Positions 9,977 through 20,282 are shown, counted from the first letter of the stretch. The stretch is 64,000 bases of DNA from Hydrococcus sp. Prado102 (GCA_025454425.1 JALOOL010000001.1:1-64000); one strand, 5' to 3'. Made by a program: numbers and translations. The notes: generated by a model not told the origin, from the sequence alone.

Positions 9977-10678
9977 TTACACTGCCAAAAATTGCTGAAT
10001 TACATCTTGACTTAACTCATCGGTAGAACCAGAAGCAACAATTCCTCCCTTTTGCATGGCATAATATTTATCAGCTTGGCGAACGAAATGTAAATGCTGT
10101 TCTACTAATAAAACAGATATTCCTGTCGCTTCAATAATACGACGAACAGCCGCTTCAATTTCTAGAATAATTGAAGGTTGAATTCCTTCAGTTGGTTCGT
10201 CTAAAAGAAGTAATTGAGGTTCGCCCATCAAAGCGCGTGCTATTGACAATTGTTGCTGTTGTCCGCCGCTTAAATCGCCTCCCATGCGAGATAACATTGT
10301 TTTTAAAACTGGGAAAAGTTGAAAAATTTCTTCAGGAATTCGTTCGTTTCCTTTTCTTCCGTTTGAACGTGCTTCTACCCCTAATAATAAGTTTTCTTTT
10401 ACCGTCAGACGAGGAATAATTTCTCGTCCTTGAGGAACGTATCCAATTCCCATTCTTGCACGTTTGTCAGTTGAAATTCCTGTTAGAGAATGTCCCTCAT
10501 AAATAATTTCTCCAATTCGAGGTTTTAGCAATCCCATAATCGTTTTTAACAGCGTTGTTTTACCTACGCCATTGCGTCCTATTAAACAAACCATTTGTCC
10601 TTTTGGTACGCTTAAATCGACATTACGAAGAATATGGCTTTCGCCGTAATAAACATTTAAATTAGAAATTTGTAGCAT
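9977..10678 (-). CDS. urtE: Urea ABC transporter ATP-binding subunit UrtE
   Basis: One of the two ATPases of the high-affinity urea importer. Walker A GRNGVGKTT, signature LSGGQQQQLSIARAL, and Walker B LLLLDEPTEGIQPSI are present, and the last is characteristic of the LivF/UrtE branch. It is 233 residues long, as usual. It is the last gene of ureG-urtABCDE and lies 74 bp after urtD. Confidence 0.93.
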   Translation of the reverse strand: MLQISNLNVYYGESHILRNVDLSVPKGQMVCLIGRNGVGKTTLLKTIMGLLKPRIGEIIYEGHSLTGISTDKRARMGIGYVPQGREIIPRLTVKENLLLGVEARSNGRKGNERIPEEIFQLFPVLKTMLSRMGGDLSGGQQQQLSIARALMGEPQLLLLDEPTEGIQPSIILEIEAAVRRIIEATGISVLLVEQHLHFVRQADKYYAMQKGGIVASGSTDELSQDVIQQFLAV

Positions 10679-10752
10679 TGGTGACTGGGAATTGGGGATT
10701 GGTAAGATTAAGGAAAGGATAAAATATAAATTTACAGTTCATAATTCATAAT

Positions 10753-11502
10753 TCATAATTCCTCCTGATGTCCTAAATACACCTCAATTACGCGAGGATC
10801 GTTTTGAATTTCATCCATATTTCCTTCGCACAAAACCGAACCTTGATGCAAAACAGTGACTCGACGAGCAATTTGTCGAACGAATTCCATATCGTGTTCG
10901 ATAACAATAATTGAATGACGTTCTGCTAGCGCTAATAACAAGTTACCGACATTTTCTGTTTCTTCGTCGGTTAAACCCGCTACGGGTTCATCTACTAATA
11001 ATAATTCGGGCGACTGCGCGACTAACATTCCAATTTCTAAGCGTTGTTTTTCTCCATGAGAAAGCAACGCTGCTTTTAATTCCGCTTTTGCATACAAACC
11101 AACAGTTTCTAATAAACTTGCGACATTTTTGCTTTCAGAAGTAGAAGAACGACCAAATAAAGTTGCAAAAACGTTTTTGTTACTATTACAAACTAAATCT
11201 AAATTTTCTCGCACGGTAAGATTTAGATAAACTCGTGGCGTTTGAAATTTGCGTCCGACTCCCATACGAGCAATACTATGTTCGGGGATACGTTTGGTAT
11301 TGCGTCCTTTAAATAATACTCTTCCTTCGGTTGGTTGAACTTTTCCCGTGATGATATCGAGAAAGGTTGTTTTTCCCGCACCATTAGGGCCGATAATTAC
11401 GCGCAATTCTCCAGTATCGAGACTGAAATTTAACTGATTGAGTGCTTTAAAACCGTCAAAACTAACTGTAAGATTTTCTATTTCTAGGATTTTTTCATTC
11501 AT
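10753..11502 (-). CDS. urtD: Urea ABC transporter ATP-binding subunit UrtD
   Basis: The LivG-type ATPase of the urea importer, 249 residues. It shows Walker A GPNGAGKTT, the signature LLSHGEKQRLEIGMLVAQ (with SHGEKQ replacing the usual SGGQ, as in this branch), and Walker B LLLVDEPVAGLTDEE. Its start overlaps the end of urtC by 8 bases, which supports translational coupling. Confidence 0.93.
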   Translation of the reverse strand: MNEKILEIENLTVSFDGFKALNQLNFSLDTGELRVIIGPNGAGKTTFLDIITGKVQPTEGRVLFKGRNTKRIPEHSIARMGVGRKFQTPRVYLNLTVRENLDLVCNSNKNVFATLFGRSSTSESKNVASLLETVGLYAKAELKAALLSHGEKQRLEIGMLVAQSPELLLVDEPVAGLTDEETENVGNLLLALAERHSIIVIEHDMEFVRQIARRVTVLHQGSVLCEGNMDEIQNDPRVIEVYLGHQEEL

Positions 11503-12646
11503 GAGTTTTGCATTGCTTGGGAACTATTTCTTCTCGTTCTTTTAGTATTTCTGGGTCTTCTTCTACACTAGGATAGGTAACAAGACGGGGACGAAATAAG
11601 CGCGATCGCAATTTCTGAATCCCTCCCACAATACCTTCTGGCAATACAGTAACGACAATTAAGAATAATGCGCCTTGGAAAAATACCCAAACATCGGGAA
11701 ATTCTTCGCTCAAGAATGTCTGCGCCCATCTAACTAAAACCGTACCGATAATTGCTCCAAATAATGTCGCTCGTCCTCCTACAGCTACCCAAATTACCAT
11801 TTCAATTGAAAAGGCAACGCTTAAGGCATTACTAGGCGTAATAATGCCTGTTTGTACGGTATAAAGTGCCCCAGAAATTCCAGCAATCGCCCCCGAAATT
11901 GCAAAAACTAATACTTTAAATCCTGTCGGATCGTAACCGGAAAAACGTACTCGCATTTCATCGTCTCGAATGGCAACTAATAATCGTCCAAAACGTCCAA
12001 TAGTTAACCAGCGACACAAGAAATAGGTTAAGACTAATAAAACTATAGTAGTTAGATAAAAGCCTCTTTGTGCCTCAGCAGAACTAGCAAGAAATCCAAA
12101 AATAGGTTGGGTGTCAGTTTTTAATCCATTCGTCCCATTAATTAACTTTTGCTGTCCGTTAAAGAAGTTAAAGAAAACCAATAAAGCGGCTTGCGTTAAA
12201 ATTGAAAAATAAACGCCTTTAATGCGATTGCGGAAGATTAAATATCCTAACAATCCAGCAATGATTCCTGGGACAACAATAATAGCGACAATGGTTAATG
12301 GAAAAGAATAAAAAGGCTTCCATACCCAAGGTAATTCGCTAACTCCGTAGAGGCTAAAAAACTCTGGTAATTGTCCTGGCGGCAGTTGCAAATTAAGATA
12401 CATGGCAAACGCATAACCGCCGAGGGCAAAAAAGATACCGTGCCCCAAACTTAGCAGACCGGTATAACCCCAAATTAGATCGATTCCCAATGCCGCGATC
12501 GCCAGCGATAAGATTCTTCCTAATATTTTTAGGCGAAAGGCTGGTAATAATAATGGCATCGCGATCGCTAAAATTAAAGCAACGCCAACTACAATTTGTC
12601 CTTCAATTAACAAGTTTTTTCGCTTTCTAATGTCTTGAAGTCCCAT
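11495..12646 (-). CDS. urtC: Urea ABC transporter permease UrtC
   Basis: A LivM-like membrane permease, 383 residues with about ten hydrophobic segments. Family landmarks are IDLIWGYTGLLSLGHGIFFALGG (read in two parts), LINGTNGLK and VAVGGRATLFGAIIGT. It pairs with UrtB to form the membrane channel. The gap to urtB is only 10 bp, and it overlaps urtD by 8 bp. Confidence 0.93.
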   Translation of the reverse strand: MGLQDIRKRKNLLIEGQIVVGVALILAIAMPLLLPAFRLKILGRILSLAIAALGIDLIWGYTGLLSLGHGIFFALGGYAFAMYLNLQLPPGQLPEFFSLYGVSELPWVWKPFYSFPLTIVAIIVVPGIIAGLLGYLIFRNRIKGVYFSILTQAALLVFFNFFNGQQKLINGTNGLKTDTQPIFGFLASSAEAQRGFYLTTIVLLVLTYFLCRWLTIGRFGRLLVAIRDDEMRVRFSGYDPTGFKVLVFAISGAIAGISGALYTVQTGIITPSNALSVAFSIEMVIWVAVGGRATLFGAIIGTVLVRWAQTFLSEEFPDVWVFFQGALFLIVVTVLPEGIVGGIQKLRSRLFRPRLVTYPSVEEDPEILKEREEIVPKQCKTHE

Positions 12647-12656
12647 AATTTATTAT

Positions 12657-13823
12657 CTAAATTTCAGCAGTACGTCCTTTAGGCGGAAATAATCCAGCGG
12701 GTTTAACTTGCAGGAAGGCAATAATTAAAGCAAATACCATCACCTTTGCCATGCTGCTATCAGCGAAGAAGAGAAAGAAATCCGTTAAGGGCTTGAGCCA
12801 GGTAACGGGCGATAATATTAATGCCAGAGTTCCGCTACCGATAAGGTAATTGATAATTCCAATTCCCATAGCCGCCACAATCGTTCCCACGAGATTGCCG
12901 ACTCCGCCGACGACAACTACCATAAAAGTATCGACAATATAGGCTTGTCCGGTATTAGGGCCAACAGAACCCAATAAACTAATCGCACATCCCGCAATGC
13001 CTGCCAGTCCAGAACCCAACACAAAAGTGAGGGCATCGACTTTGGCGGTAGGAATGCCCAAACACGCACTCATAGAACGATTTTGCGTTACCGAACGAAT
13101 GCGCAATCCCCAAGTCGAACGGTTCAAAAACCAGTAAGTACCGAGAAGACAAAGAATCGTCAAAGCGATGATAAAAATTCGCGCATAGGGCATCTGAACT
13201 CCTAAAATTGCAAACCCGCGTCGCAACCAAGCTGGTGCGGTTACGTCAACGTTTCTGGCACTAAACCAGGGTCGAATTAAAGCGGTTTGCTTGCTTTGTG
13301 CAATTAAAAATCCCGCTCCGGTTGCGATCGCGCCCGATAAAACGAGTAAAATTGCAATAGCCCATCCGCGTATTCTTTCCCAATTAATGCGGCGACTAAG
13401 AACGGCTAAAGCGCCAAAGTAAAACAGGCAGAAGACTCCTATGCTAATAACCAGAAGCCAACTGACGCTGCGGACGAATTGTTGCAAGATTAAACTCACG
13501 CCCCAAGTTGCCAGTAGCGTTTCTAACGGTCGTCCGTAGAGAAAGCGAATTACGCCCCTCTCCAAAGCTAACCCTGCTAAACCCGCAACTAAAAACGCGA
13601 TCGGCAGAGAAACGATAATATAGAAACTAAACCAAGGTTCGCCCAAGGGTTTGAAGACGTTTTGCACGACAAAGGTAGTATATGCGCCTAACATCATTAA
13701 TTCGCCGTGGGCGAGGTTAATTACCCCCATCAATCCAAACACAATTGCTAACCCCAGCGCGGCAATTAGCAATACCGAACCAATACTAATGCCGTTAAAT
13801 AATCCTTCTAGTAATGCAGACAC
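12657..13823 (-). CDS. urtB: Urea ABC transporter permease UrtB
   Basis: A LivH-like permease, 388 residues. It shows the start block GISIGSVLLIAALGLAIVFG, LMGVINLAHGELMMLGAY, and the loop VTQNRSMSACLGIPTAKVD typical of UrtB, with VVVGGVGNLVGT near the end. About eight to ten membrane segments are present. It follows urtA after a 313-bp spacer, longer than other gaps in the operon and holding repeat DNA. Confidence 0.93.
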   Translation of the reverse strand: MSALLEGLFNGISIGSVLLIAALGLAIVFGLMGVINLAHGELMMLGAYTTFVVQNVFKPLGEPWFSFYIIVSLPIAFLVAGLAGLALERGVIRFLYGRPLETLLATWGVSLILQQFVRSVSWLLVISIGVFCLFYFGALAVLSRRINWERIRGWAIAILLVLSGAIATGAGFLIAQSKQTALIRPWFSARNVDVTAPAWLRRGFAILGVQMPYARIFIIALTILCLLGTYWFLNRSTWGLRIRSVTQNRSMSACLGIPTAKVDALTFVLGSGLAGIAGCAISLLGSVGPNTGQAYIVDTFMVVVVGGVGNLVGTIVAAMGIGIINYLIGSGTLALILSPVTWLKPLTDFFLFFADSSMAKVMVFALIIAFLQVKPAGLFPPKGRTAEI

Positions 13824-14136
13824 TTGTTTCTGTTATTGGTGATTGGCGATTGGCGATCGGGTATTAGTGAATGGGATTGTTTACTACTCGCTATTTATAT
13901 TCCCCAATCATCCAGTATCCCGATATTCCATTCACCAGTTATTGTAGGGGCGCATGGCGTGCGCCCTCAGTTATCAGTTAGAGCAAATAACAAGCTGTGA
14001 AAAAAGTGATAGACTTCTTGACAATGCTCGCCATTTAATATTCATCGATTAATCGTTGAAAACCTCGTATACAAAATACAAGGCTTACGGAGCGGTTACT
14101 GTTTGCAATGAACTTTATGCGCGATCGCAGTAGTTT
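13824..14136. repeat. urtA-urtB spacer with dispersed repeats
   Basis: No gene. Close to urtB is a GATTGGCGATTGGCGATCGG repeat (about 13840-13859). At 13943-13966 is a 24-bp element containing the hairpin GGGCGCA-TGGCG-TGCGCCC; an identical 24-mer occurs at 52729-52752. An AGTTATCAGTTA repeat follows. Whether the hairpin reduces read-through from urtA into urtB is an open question. Confidence 0.6.
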
Positions 14137-15468
14137 TTATGCCTTATATTTACCGCCTTTGTTAGGATCTGTCCAATCACAGGCATACCCTTTAGTATCG
14201 GGAACAAACTGATTCCAGGGTAGAGGTTCGACGGCTTTGGGAGTAGACCAAACGATGTCAAACAGACCGTCCTCTCTAACTTGACCGATACGTACCGTTT
14301 TGGAAATGTGATGGTTGACAGCCATTTTAACCGGGCCTTCAGGTGCGGCAAATTCCTGACCGACAGCAGCAGCGCGAACTTTCTCTAAGTCATCTGCCGT
14401 ACCTGCTTTCTCGACTGCCTGCTTCCACAGGTAAACCATGATATAGGCAGCTTCCATCGGGTCGTTGGTTACGCGGTCTTCGCCGTATTCTTTTTTGAAA
14501 GCAGCGACCCACTTTTGATTTTCTGGCGTATCTACCGTTTGGAAATAGTTCCAAGCAGCATAGTGACCGATGAGATATTCTTTCCCAATTTGTCTGACTT
14601 CCTCCTCAGCAACGCTGACCGACATCGTAGGATACTTATCGGGTGTCAATCCTGCTGCTTGAATTTGTTTAAAGAAAGCCACGTTGCTATCGCCATTTAG
14701 CGTATTAAAGATTACGCCGCCATCGGGTAAAGCTTGCTTGATTTTGGTAATGATAGCAGTTACTTCGGTATTGCCCAAAGGAAGATAGTCTTCCCCTACT
14801 GTTTCGCCGCCTTTCGCCTTTAACTGTTCTTTGATGATAGTGTTGGCAGTACGGGGGAAAACATAATCAGAACCAACGAGATAGAATCTTTTACCCTTAT
14901 TTTGTAACAGCCAATCTACGGCAGGTTCGATTTGTTGATTGGGGGCTGCACCTGTATAGAAAATGTTTTTAGAACATTCCTGTCCTTCGTATTGAACGGG
15001 ATACCAAAGCATATGGTTTTTGGACTCAAAAACAGGCAAAACTGCTTTGCGACTCGCTGAAGTCCAGCAACCAAAAACGGTAACAACTTTATCTTCGTCG
15101 ATTAGCTTAGTTGCTTTTTCTGCAAAGGTAGGCCAATCAGAAGCGCCATCTTCTTCAACCGCTTCGATTTGTTTTCCAAGAACGCCACCTGCTGCATTAA
15201 TTTCTTTGATAGCAAGTTTCTCTGCATCTACAACAGTTGTCTCGCTAATTGCCATTGTACCGCTCAAGGAATGGAGAATTCCTACTTTAATGGTATCGCC
15301 GCTAGCCGCAGCTACAGGACTCGCAGCAGGACTAGCCCCCGTTGTTGGCGTTGTTGGGGCGGTTGTGGTCGTATCGCCGCCTCCGCTGCAAGCTTTTAAC
15401 AATAAGCTAGTTCCTAATGTTGCAGAACCGTAAATTAAAAACTTCCGTCGTCCAAATCGCTTTTTCAT
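14137..15468 (-). CDS. urtA: Urea ABC transporter substrate-binding protein UrtA
   Basis: The solute-binding protein of the urea importer, 443 residues. The N-terminus has a twin-arginine motif (RRKFLIYG) and a lipobox-like LLLKAC followed by a Gly/Thr/Pro/Ala-rich linker, so it is probably a Tat-exported lipoprotein. Family sequences include [35 protein letters not shown] and [20 protein letters not shown] (20 residues). An NtcA-type promoter lies 87-128 bases upstream. Transcription would therefore rise under nitrogen limitation. Confidence 0.95.
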   Translation of the reverse strand: MKKRFGRRKFLIYGSATLGTSLLLKACSGGGDTTTTAPTTPTTGASPAASPVAAASGDTIKVGILHSLSGTMAISETTVVDAEKLAIKEINAAGGVLGKQIEAVEEDGASDWPTFAEKATKLIDEDKVVTVFGCWTSASRKAVLPVFESKNHMLWYPVQYEGQECSKNIFYTGAAPNQQIEPAVDWLLQNKGKRFYLVGSDYVFPRTANTIIKEQLKAKGGETVGEDYLPLGNTEVTAIITKIKQALPDGGVIFNTLNGDSNVAFFKQIQAAGLTPDKYPTMSVSVAEEEVRQIGKEYLIGHYAAWNYFQTVDTPENQKWVAAFKKEYGEDRVTNDPMEAAYIMVYLWKQAVEKAGTADDLEKVRAAAVGQEFAAPEGPVKMAVNHHISKTVRIGQVREDGLFDIVWSTPKAVEPLPWNQFVPDTKGYACDWTDPNKGGKYKA

Positions 15469-15554
15469 AGAGAGATTTTGATTATCCTTGTTTAGAATTA
15501 AGTTGAAGCTAAATATTCGGCGAGACTATAACGCGATATTTAAATCAACCGAGA

Positions 15555-15596
15555 ATAGTAGAGCTAGGCGATCTCTCAAATTGTATTTTTCTATAC
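15555..15596 (-). promoter_or_regulatory. NtcA-activated promoter of urtA
   Basis: On the minus strand the NtcA consensus GTA-N8-TAC is exact (15583-15596, GTATAGAAAAATAC). It is followed by exactly 22 bases and then TACTAT (15560-15555), which fits the -10 form TAN3T. GTAN8TAC-N22-TAN3T is the canonical arrangement of class II NtcA-activated promoters in cyanobacteria. It lies in the 142-bp gap between ureG and urtA. Confidence 0.9.
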
Positions 15597-15610
15597 ATTT
15601 TTATACTGGT

Positions 15611-16228
15611 TTAAGATTTGGTTAATACCCGATCTCCCATGTGAAGTTTGATGAAGTTTTTAATGGTTTCTAACCCTTCTTTGGTTTTTAAATTTGTGAA
15701 AACAAATGGTCGATCGCCGCGCATTTTTTTTGCATCTCTTTCCATTACATTAAGATCGGCTCCGACAAAAGGTGCTAGATCGATTTTATTAATTACTAAA
15801 AGATCTGATTTAGTAATACCCGGCCCGCCTTTGCGGGGAATTTTATCGCCTGCTGCAACGTCGATAACATAGATAGTTAGATCGACGAGTTCGGGGCTAA
15901 AAGTTGCCGCTAAATTATCGCCCCCGCTTTCTAAAAATACTAAGTCTAGATTGGTAAAATGGGTTTCTAATTGTTCGATCGCGGCTAAATTCATCGACGC
16001 ATCTTCTCTAATAGCAGTATGAGGACAACCGCCCGTTTCTACCCCTAAAATACGATTGGGTTCTAATGCCTGAGAACGAACTAAAAATTGCGCGTCTTCT
16101 TGGGTATAAATATCGTTAGTAACGACAGCAATTTGATAGCTATCTCGCAGAGATTTACATAAAGCGTCTAGCAAGGCAGTTTTTCCCGAACCAACTGGGC
16201 CGGCTATACCAACTCGAAAAGAAATCAT
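15611..16228 (-). CDS. ureG: Urease accessory GTPase UreG
   Basis: A SIMIBI-class GTPase that delivers nickel to apo-urease with UreD/F/H/E. It shows P-loop [12 protein letters not shown], the switch region [12 protein letters not shown], the metal-binding CPH in [15 protein letters not shown], and the guanine-specificity stretch [13 protein letters not shown]. The length of 205 is normal. AAGGAGG lies upstream of ATG 16228. The other urease genes are not in the window; ureG heads the urt gene row, tying urea uptake to urease maturation. Confidence 0.95.
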   Translation of the reverse strand: MISFRVGIAGPVGSGKTALLDALCKSLRDSYQIAVVTNDIYTQEDAQFLVRSQALEPNRILGVETGGCPHTAIREDASMNLAAIEQLETHFTNLDLVFLESGGDNLAATFSPELVDLTIYVIDVAAGDKIPRKGGPGITKSDLLVINKIDLAPFVGADLNVMERDAKKMRGDRPFVFTNLKTKEGLETIKNFIKLHMGDRVLTKS

Positions 16229-16463
16229 AACGCAATTCGCCTCCTTAACAGTTATCAGTGACCAGTTATTAGTTATCAGTTCACTGTTCGCCGCTCTAAA
16301 ACAAAAAGATATTTAAATATTAATTTTAAATTCGGTTTTGCGATCGCAACTCTTAAATCCAGATGTTACTTTAGAGTTAACCTAGGAATCTTACGTGTCT
16401 ACCTAGGGCGCGTGCGAACAAAGTTTTTAGCTAATTAAAGACTAAAAAATCGGAAATTTCATC

Positions 16464-17165
16464 ATGACAGTTGAAATCGACAAAGTAACGACAGGTCAAA
16501 TTCTCATTTCAATCATCTGGATGCTTATATTTCCAACATTAGTTCTTTTTCTTTCAGGAGATTGGTTTTGGGTTGAAGGCTGGATTTTTGATATTTGGTT
16601 TATTGTACTGGGCTTTTCAACCATTATTTACGTATATCGAAAAGACCCAGCCTTACTTGCAGAAAGATTTAGAAGTCCAGGAACAGGAAATCAAAAAGGA
16701 TGGGATCTATATTTTTACTATGTAGAGGTAATAGCATTTTTTGCTTTTTTTATCATTATGCCTTTGGATGCTAAACGATATGAATGGACTACTGATTTTC
16801 CCTTATGGCTAAAAATTTTAGGAGGAATTGGATTATTAAAATCTTTTTTCTTTTTATATCGAGCTTATACTGACAATACCTTTTTGTCTCCCTTAGTCAG
16901 AATCCAAACGGAACGAAAGCAAAAAGTTATTTCAGAAGGAGTTTATGGCTTTGTAAGACATCCAATGTATCTTGGAGCTATCTTACTATTCTTAGGAACT
17001 CCTATGTTACTCAGTTCTAAATACGGTATCGTTCTCGGTATACTCATGTCTTTGCTTTTAGTAGCAAGAATATTCGGAGAAGAAAAAATGCTAGTTGAAG
17101 AATTGGAAGGATACGAAGATTACAAAACTAAAGTTAAATATAGATTAATTCCTTTTGTGTGGTAA
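16464..17165 (+). CDS. Isoprenylcysteine carboxyl methyltransferase-like membrane protein
   Basis: A 233-residue membrane protein with about five hydrophobic segments. The C-terminal part matches the ICMT/PEMT (NnrU-like) fold: VISEGVYGFVRHPMYLGAIL, in which RHPMY is the conserved cofactor-side motif, then EEKMLVEELEGYEDYKTKVKYRLIPFVW (the EE and Y..Y signature) at the end. This family methylates lipids or other membrane-borne groups using S-adenosylmethionine. The substrate is unknown. It is divergent from ureG and stands alone. Confidence 0.75.
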   Translation: MTVEIDKVTTGQILISIIWMLIFPTLVLFLSGDWFWVEGWIFDIWFIVLGFSTIIYVYRKDPALLAERFRSPGTGNQKGWDLYFYYVEVIAFFAFFIIMPLDAKRYEWTTDFPLWLKILGGIGLLKSFFFLYRAYTDNTFLSPLVRIQTERKQKVISEGVYGFVRHPMYLGAILLFLGTPMLLSSKYGIVLGILMSLLLVARIFGEEKMLVEELEGYEDYKTKVKYRLIPFVW

Positions 17166-17331
17166 AAAGAATAAATTATTGATGTTGGGTTTCGTTTCTC
17201 AACCCAACCTACAGAACTAAGGTAATCTTTCTACAATATTCATGATTCATTTAGACTCGCTATAGAGACGATCGCGACGATTGGCAGTAAAATAGATTCG
17301 TTATTTCACCATACTTAAAAGAGGCGATCGC

Positions 17332-18297
17332 TTGAGTCAAAAAATTATTGGGATGCTTAGTAGTTATAAAGAAGTAAATTCCCAAGCTGATTGGCTGTGG
17401 AAGCAAACCCCCAATTCCTTTGGCGTATGGGAAAATATACAAATGCAAGCACAGGCGGAAAAGCCCGATTTTTTGCTCCTTTATCAATTTGATTTTTTTC
17501 GCCCATCTCAACCAAAATCTTTACCCTGGTGGAAACGCTGGCAAGTTAAGAAAGAAAAACCAACTCTACCAGACTTTACTTCCCAGTTTAGAGGCGTTCC
17601 CAAAGAACGAATTATTTATCTTTTAAGAGAACCGCCCTTAGAAGAAATTCTTGCAGTTAATAAACGCAATTATCAATCAGCAACTCGCTATTGCGGCTAT
17701 GTTTCGGGGCCAGATAATTTTGCTCCTCACCCAGATTATATGCCTGCTATCTGGTATGTAAATAATTCTTTTCGCGAATTAAACGAAATGAATCCGCCAG
17801 AGAAAACCCGTCCTTGCAGTTGGATTACTTCTGGCATCAATCGCACGGAAAATCATCGCAAGCGGTTAGACTTCCTCAAACTTCTAAGAGAAAATGCCAT
17901 AGATTTCGATTTGTACGGACGACGCTTGCCAAATTGGGCAAATGCTTTGGGTAGCGTTAATAATAAATGGAGTGCAATGGCTCCTTATTATTACAATCTC
18001 GCGATCGAAAATTATGCAGATAACGATTTATATGCTAGCGAAAAGCTGTGGGATGCCTTGTTAACTTGGTGTTTGCCAATTTATTACGGTGGGGGAGCAA
18101 TAGATAAATTATTGCCGCCAGGAAGCTTTTTGCGATTGCCAAGTCTCGATGAAAAGGGGATGGCTTACATTAAAGATGTAACATCGAATTTAGATGCTTG
18201 GCACGAAGCTAAAGACGCGATCGCCGAAGCTAGACAAGTTATTCTGCATAAACTTAATTTATTAGCATGGTTATCTGATTTCGCGAACAAATTTTGA
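17332..18297 (+). CDS. Glycosyltransferase family 10-like (fucosyltransferase-type)
   Basis: A 321-residue cytosolic enzyme. The C-terminal half carries the GT10 donor-binding region: LAIENYADNDLYASEKLWDA, then CLPIYYGGGAIDKLLPPGSF. In characterised members this region binds GDP-fucose. The middle has SWITSGINRTENHRKRLDFL, comparable to the family's SxxxxxxR.R.....L motif. It uses a TTG start at 17332 with AGAGG seven bases before it. It precedes two glycosyltransferase-like paralogues on the same strand, which suggests a small surface-glycan locus. Confidence 0.7.
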   Translation: MSQKIIGMLSSYKEVNSQADWLWKQTPNSFGVWENIQMQAQAEKPDFLLLYQFDFFRPSQPKSLPWWKRWQVKKEKPTLPDFTSQFRGVPKERIIYLLREPPLEEILAVNKRNYQSATRYCGYVSGPDNFAPHPDYMPAIWYVNNSFRELNEMNPPEKTRPCSWITSGINRTENHRKRLDFLKLLRENAIDFDLYGRRLPNWANALGSVNNKWSAMAPYYYNLAIENYADNDLYASEKLWDALLTWCLPIYYGGGAIDKLLPPGSFLRLPSLDEKGMAYIKDVTSNLDAWHEAKDAIAEARQVILHKLNLLAWLSDFANKF

Positions 18298-18344
18298 TGA
18301 ACGAATTAGCTAAACTAAACTGGGGGACTTATATTTAAAATTTT

Positions 18345-19349
18345 ATGGATGGAATTTGTACCCTAGCTAACGATCGCGTTTACGACCAACTTATTGCTTT
18401 ACTCAACAGTATCGAAGCCGTTTTAGGTTCGGATACTCCTGTTTGCATCTATCCTTACGATAACAATACCGAACGAATTGCCGACGCAATAGCCAAGCGT
18501 CCTAACGTACAACTTTATTGCGATCGCGATTCTATGCAAAAATGGGATAGTTTCGCGCGATCGACTTGGGATATTCACCCTACTGCACGCCAACGCTTAG
18601 GTTTAGAAGAAAGTCAAGGATATCATCGTTTTGGAACTCATCGCCGCTATTGTGCTTTCGACGGCCCTTTCGATCGCTTTCTTTACATGGATGCCGATAC
18701 GTTATTGATGAGAGCAGTCGAGCCAATCTTTGCTCAATTAGAGCAAAATGATTGTATCGTATATGATTTTCAGTATAAAGATCTAACTCACGTTTATGAA
18801 GTTTCTTCGCCTAAACTAACAAAAGTCTTTTCAAACAAACGTCTTAAATCCGAAATTTTTTGTTCGGGATTTTATGCTTCAAAGAAAGATTTATTTGATG
18901 AGGAAAAAAGAAATTGGTTGCTCGATTGTTTGCGATCGCAAGAAGCAGAAATTCTTTATCCGATGGCTCCCGATCAAACTTTAATAAATTATATGATGAT
19001 GCGATCGAACTGTTCTATTTATAATTTTTCTCTTCAGTTACCTAAAGAAAAAAGAACGGGATGTAGCGTTACTTCTAAACATTTCCAAGAACGAGATAAC
19101 ATTCTCTACGACAAAGGCAATCGCTTGACTTATCTACACTATATCGGTATTTCTTCTTCTTTGTTTAAGCGAATCTGTTCGGGAGAAAATATTGAGTTCC
19201 CCTATCGAGATATTTTCTTGTACTATCGCTATCTTCACGAACCCGAACAACGTCCTATTTTTCAAGATAAGCCAAAGCCTTATCAAAAACCTTCTAGTTT
19301 TGCTAATAAATTATTCAAAAAATTAGGATTGAGTGTTGGGGGAAAATAA
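18345..19349 (+). CDS. Glycosyltransferase-like protein, Npun_R2821/R2823 type
   Basis: A 334-residue protein with a GT-A-like layout. It opens with GICTLANDRVYDQLIALLNS and contains FLYMDADTLLM, whose DAD resembles the metal/nucleotide-sugar-binding DxD of GT8-type enzymes, then a conserved SKHF block and YLHYIGI. The resemblance to the cyanobacterial group annotated as Npun_R2821/Npun_R2823 is from memory. The next gene is a paralogue that starts at the base after this stop, so the pair is one transcription unit. The sugar is unknown. Confidence 0.65.
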   Translation: MDGICTLANDRVYDQLIALLNSIEAVLGSDTPVCIYPYDNNTERIADAIAKRPNVQLYCDRDSMQKWDSFARSTWDIHPTARQRLGLEESQGYHRFGTHRRYCAFDGPFDRFLYMDADTLLMRAVEPIFAQLEQNDCIVYDFQYKDLTHVYEVSSPKLTKVFSNKRLKSEIFCSGFYASKKDLFDEEKRNWLLDCLRSQEAEILYPMAPDQTLINYMMMRSNCSIYNFSLQLPKEKRTGCSVTSKHFQERDNILYDKGNRLTYLHYIGISSSLFKRICSGENIEFPYRDIFLYYRYLHEPEQRPIFQDKPKPYQKPSSFANKLFKKLGLSVGGK

Positions 19350-20282
19350 ATGAATCGCGGAATATACATCGTCGCTAATAATAAAGTACTCGAAAACGCG
19401 ATCGCACTGCTCAATAGCATTCGCTACTATGACCCAGACGTTACCATTTTTTTAATTCCCTTCAACGAACAATATCAAGAAGTTGCTAAAGTTCTCAAAC
19501 AAAAACACAACGTAGAAGTTTTTCCCGATTTAGAATTGGTCGAACGCATAACAAAAAGAGTTGGAGAAATATTCGATCGCGATTTTTTATCTACTCCTAA
19601 TAAAATGCGTAAATTAGTTCAGTGGTTTGGCCCGCTCGATGAATTTCTCTACATTGATACCGATATTCTCGTTTTTGAAAAAATTGCTGAGGTTCTAAAT
19701 TATTTATCAGAATATGATTTTATTTGCTGTGATTACCACTACAAAAAAAGAAAATTAATTGATATATTTTCTCCCTTAGTTAAAGAAAAAGGAATTTTTA
19801 GCGATCGCGAATTAGAAGATGTTTTTAATAGCGGTTTTTGGGCATCGAAAAAAGGCATATTTTCTGAAGAAAACCTCTATGAAATATTGACAGAATGCGC
19901 CCAGAATCGAGAATATTTTGACTTTTCTTCTAAGACAACCGATCAACCAATTCTCAACTATATAATTCTTAAAAGCACTCAAAAACGATTAAACCTCGTC
20001 AAAATTTCCGAGCGAGAATCGGGGAGTTGGGCAGGTTCTAAACATTTTATCGAAAAAGATCGTATTCTTTATGATGGTGAGAAGCGTTTAAGATATTTGC
20101 ATTGGGCTGGAATGCCTATGATTGAAGGTGGTGCCTATCGAGAACTCTGGGAATACTATCGCTATCTAGGAGAAACTAAACCCCCTAAAATCGTTCCGCC
20201 ACCTCAACAAAAAAGCCAGTTAGAAAACTTTATCGCTCGACTCAAAAAACAAATTAAAAAAGCGATCGGAAAAGGAAAATAA
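19350..20282 (+). CDS. Glycosyltransferase-like protein, paralogue of the preceding gene
   Basis: A 310-residue protein sharing the whole plan of its neighbour: IYIVANNKVLENAIALLNSI at the start, FLYIDTDILVF with a DTD in place of DAD, DQPILNYIILKS, GSKHFIEKDRILYDGEKRL (19 residues) and YLHWAGMP near the end. The C-terminus is a basic tail (RLKKQIKKAIGKGK). Its ATG directly abuts the previous stop codon. The two genes probably arose by tandem duplication and may add successive sugars; that is inference. Confidence 0.65.
   Translation: MNRGIYIVANNKVLENAIALLNSIRYYDPDVTIFLIPFNEQYQEVAKVLKQKHNVEVFPDLELVERITKRVGEIFDRDFLSTPNKMRKLVQWFGPLDEFLYIDTDILVFEKIAEVLNYLSEYDFICCDYHYKKRKLIDIFSPLVKEKGIFSDRELEDVFNSGFWASKKGIFSEENLYEILTECAQNREYFDFSSKTTDQPILNYIILKSTQKRLNLVKISERESGSWAGSKHFIEKDRILYDGEKRLRYLHWAGMPMIEGGAYRELWEYYRYLGETKPPKIVPPPQQKSQLENFIARLKKQIKKAIGKGK

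Noticed and set aside
16229-16463. NtcA site upstream of ureG
   Set aside because: No GTAN8TAC with a correctly spaced -10 box was found on either strand.
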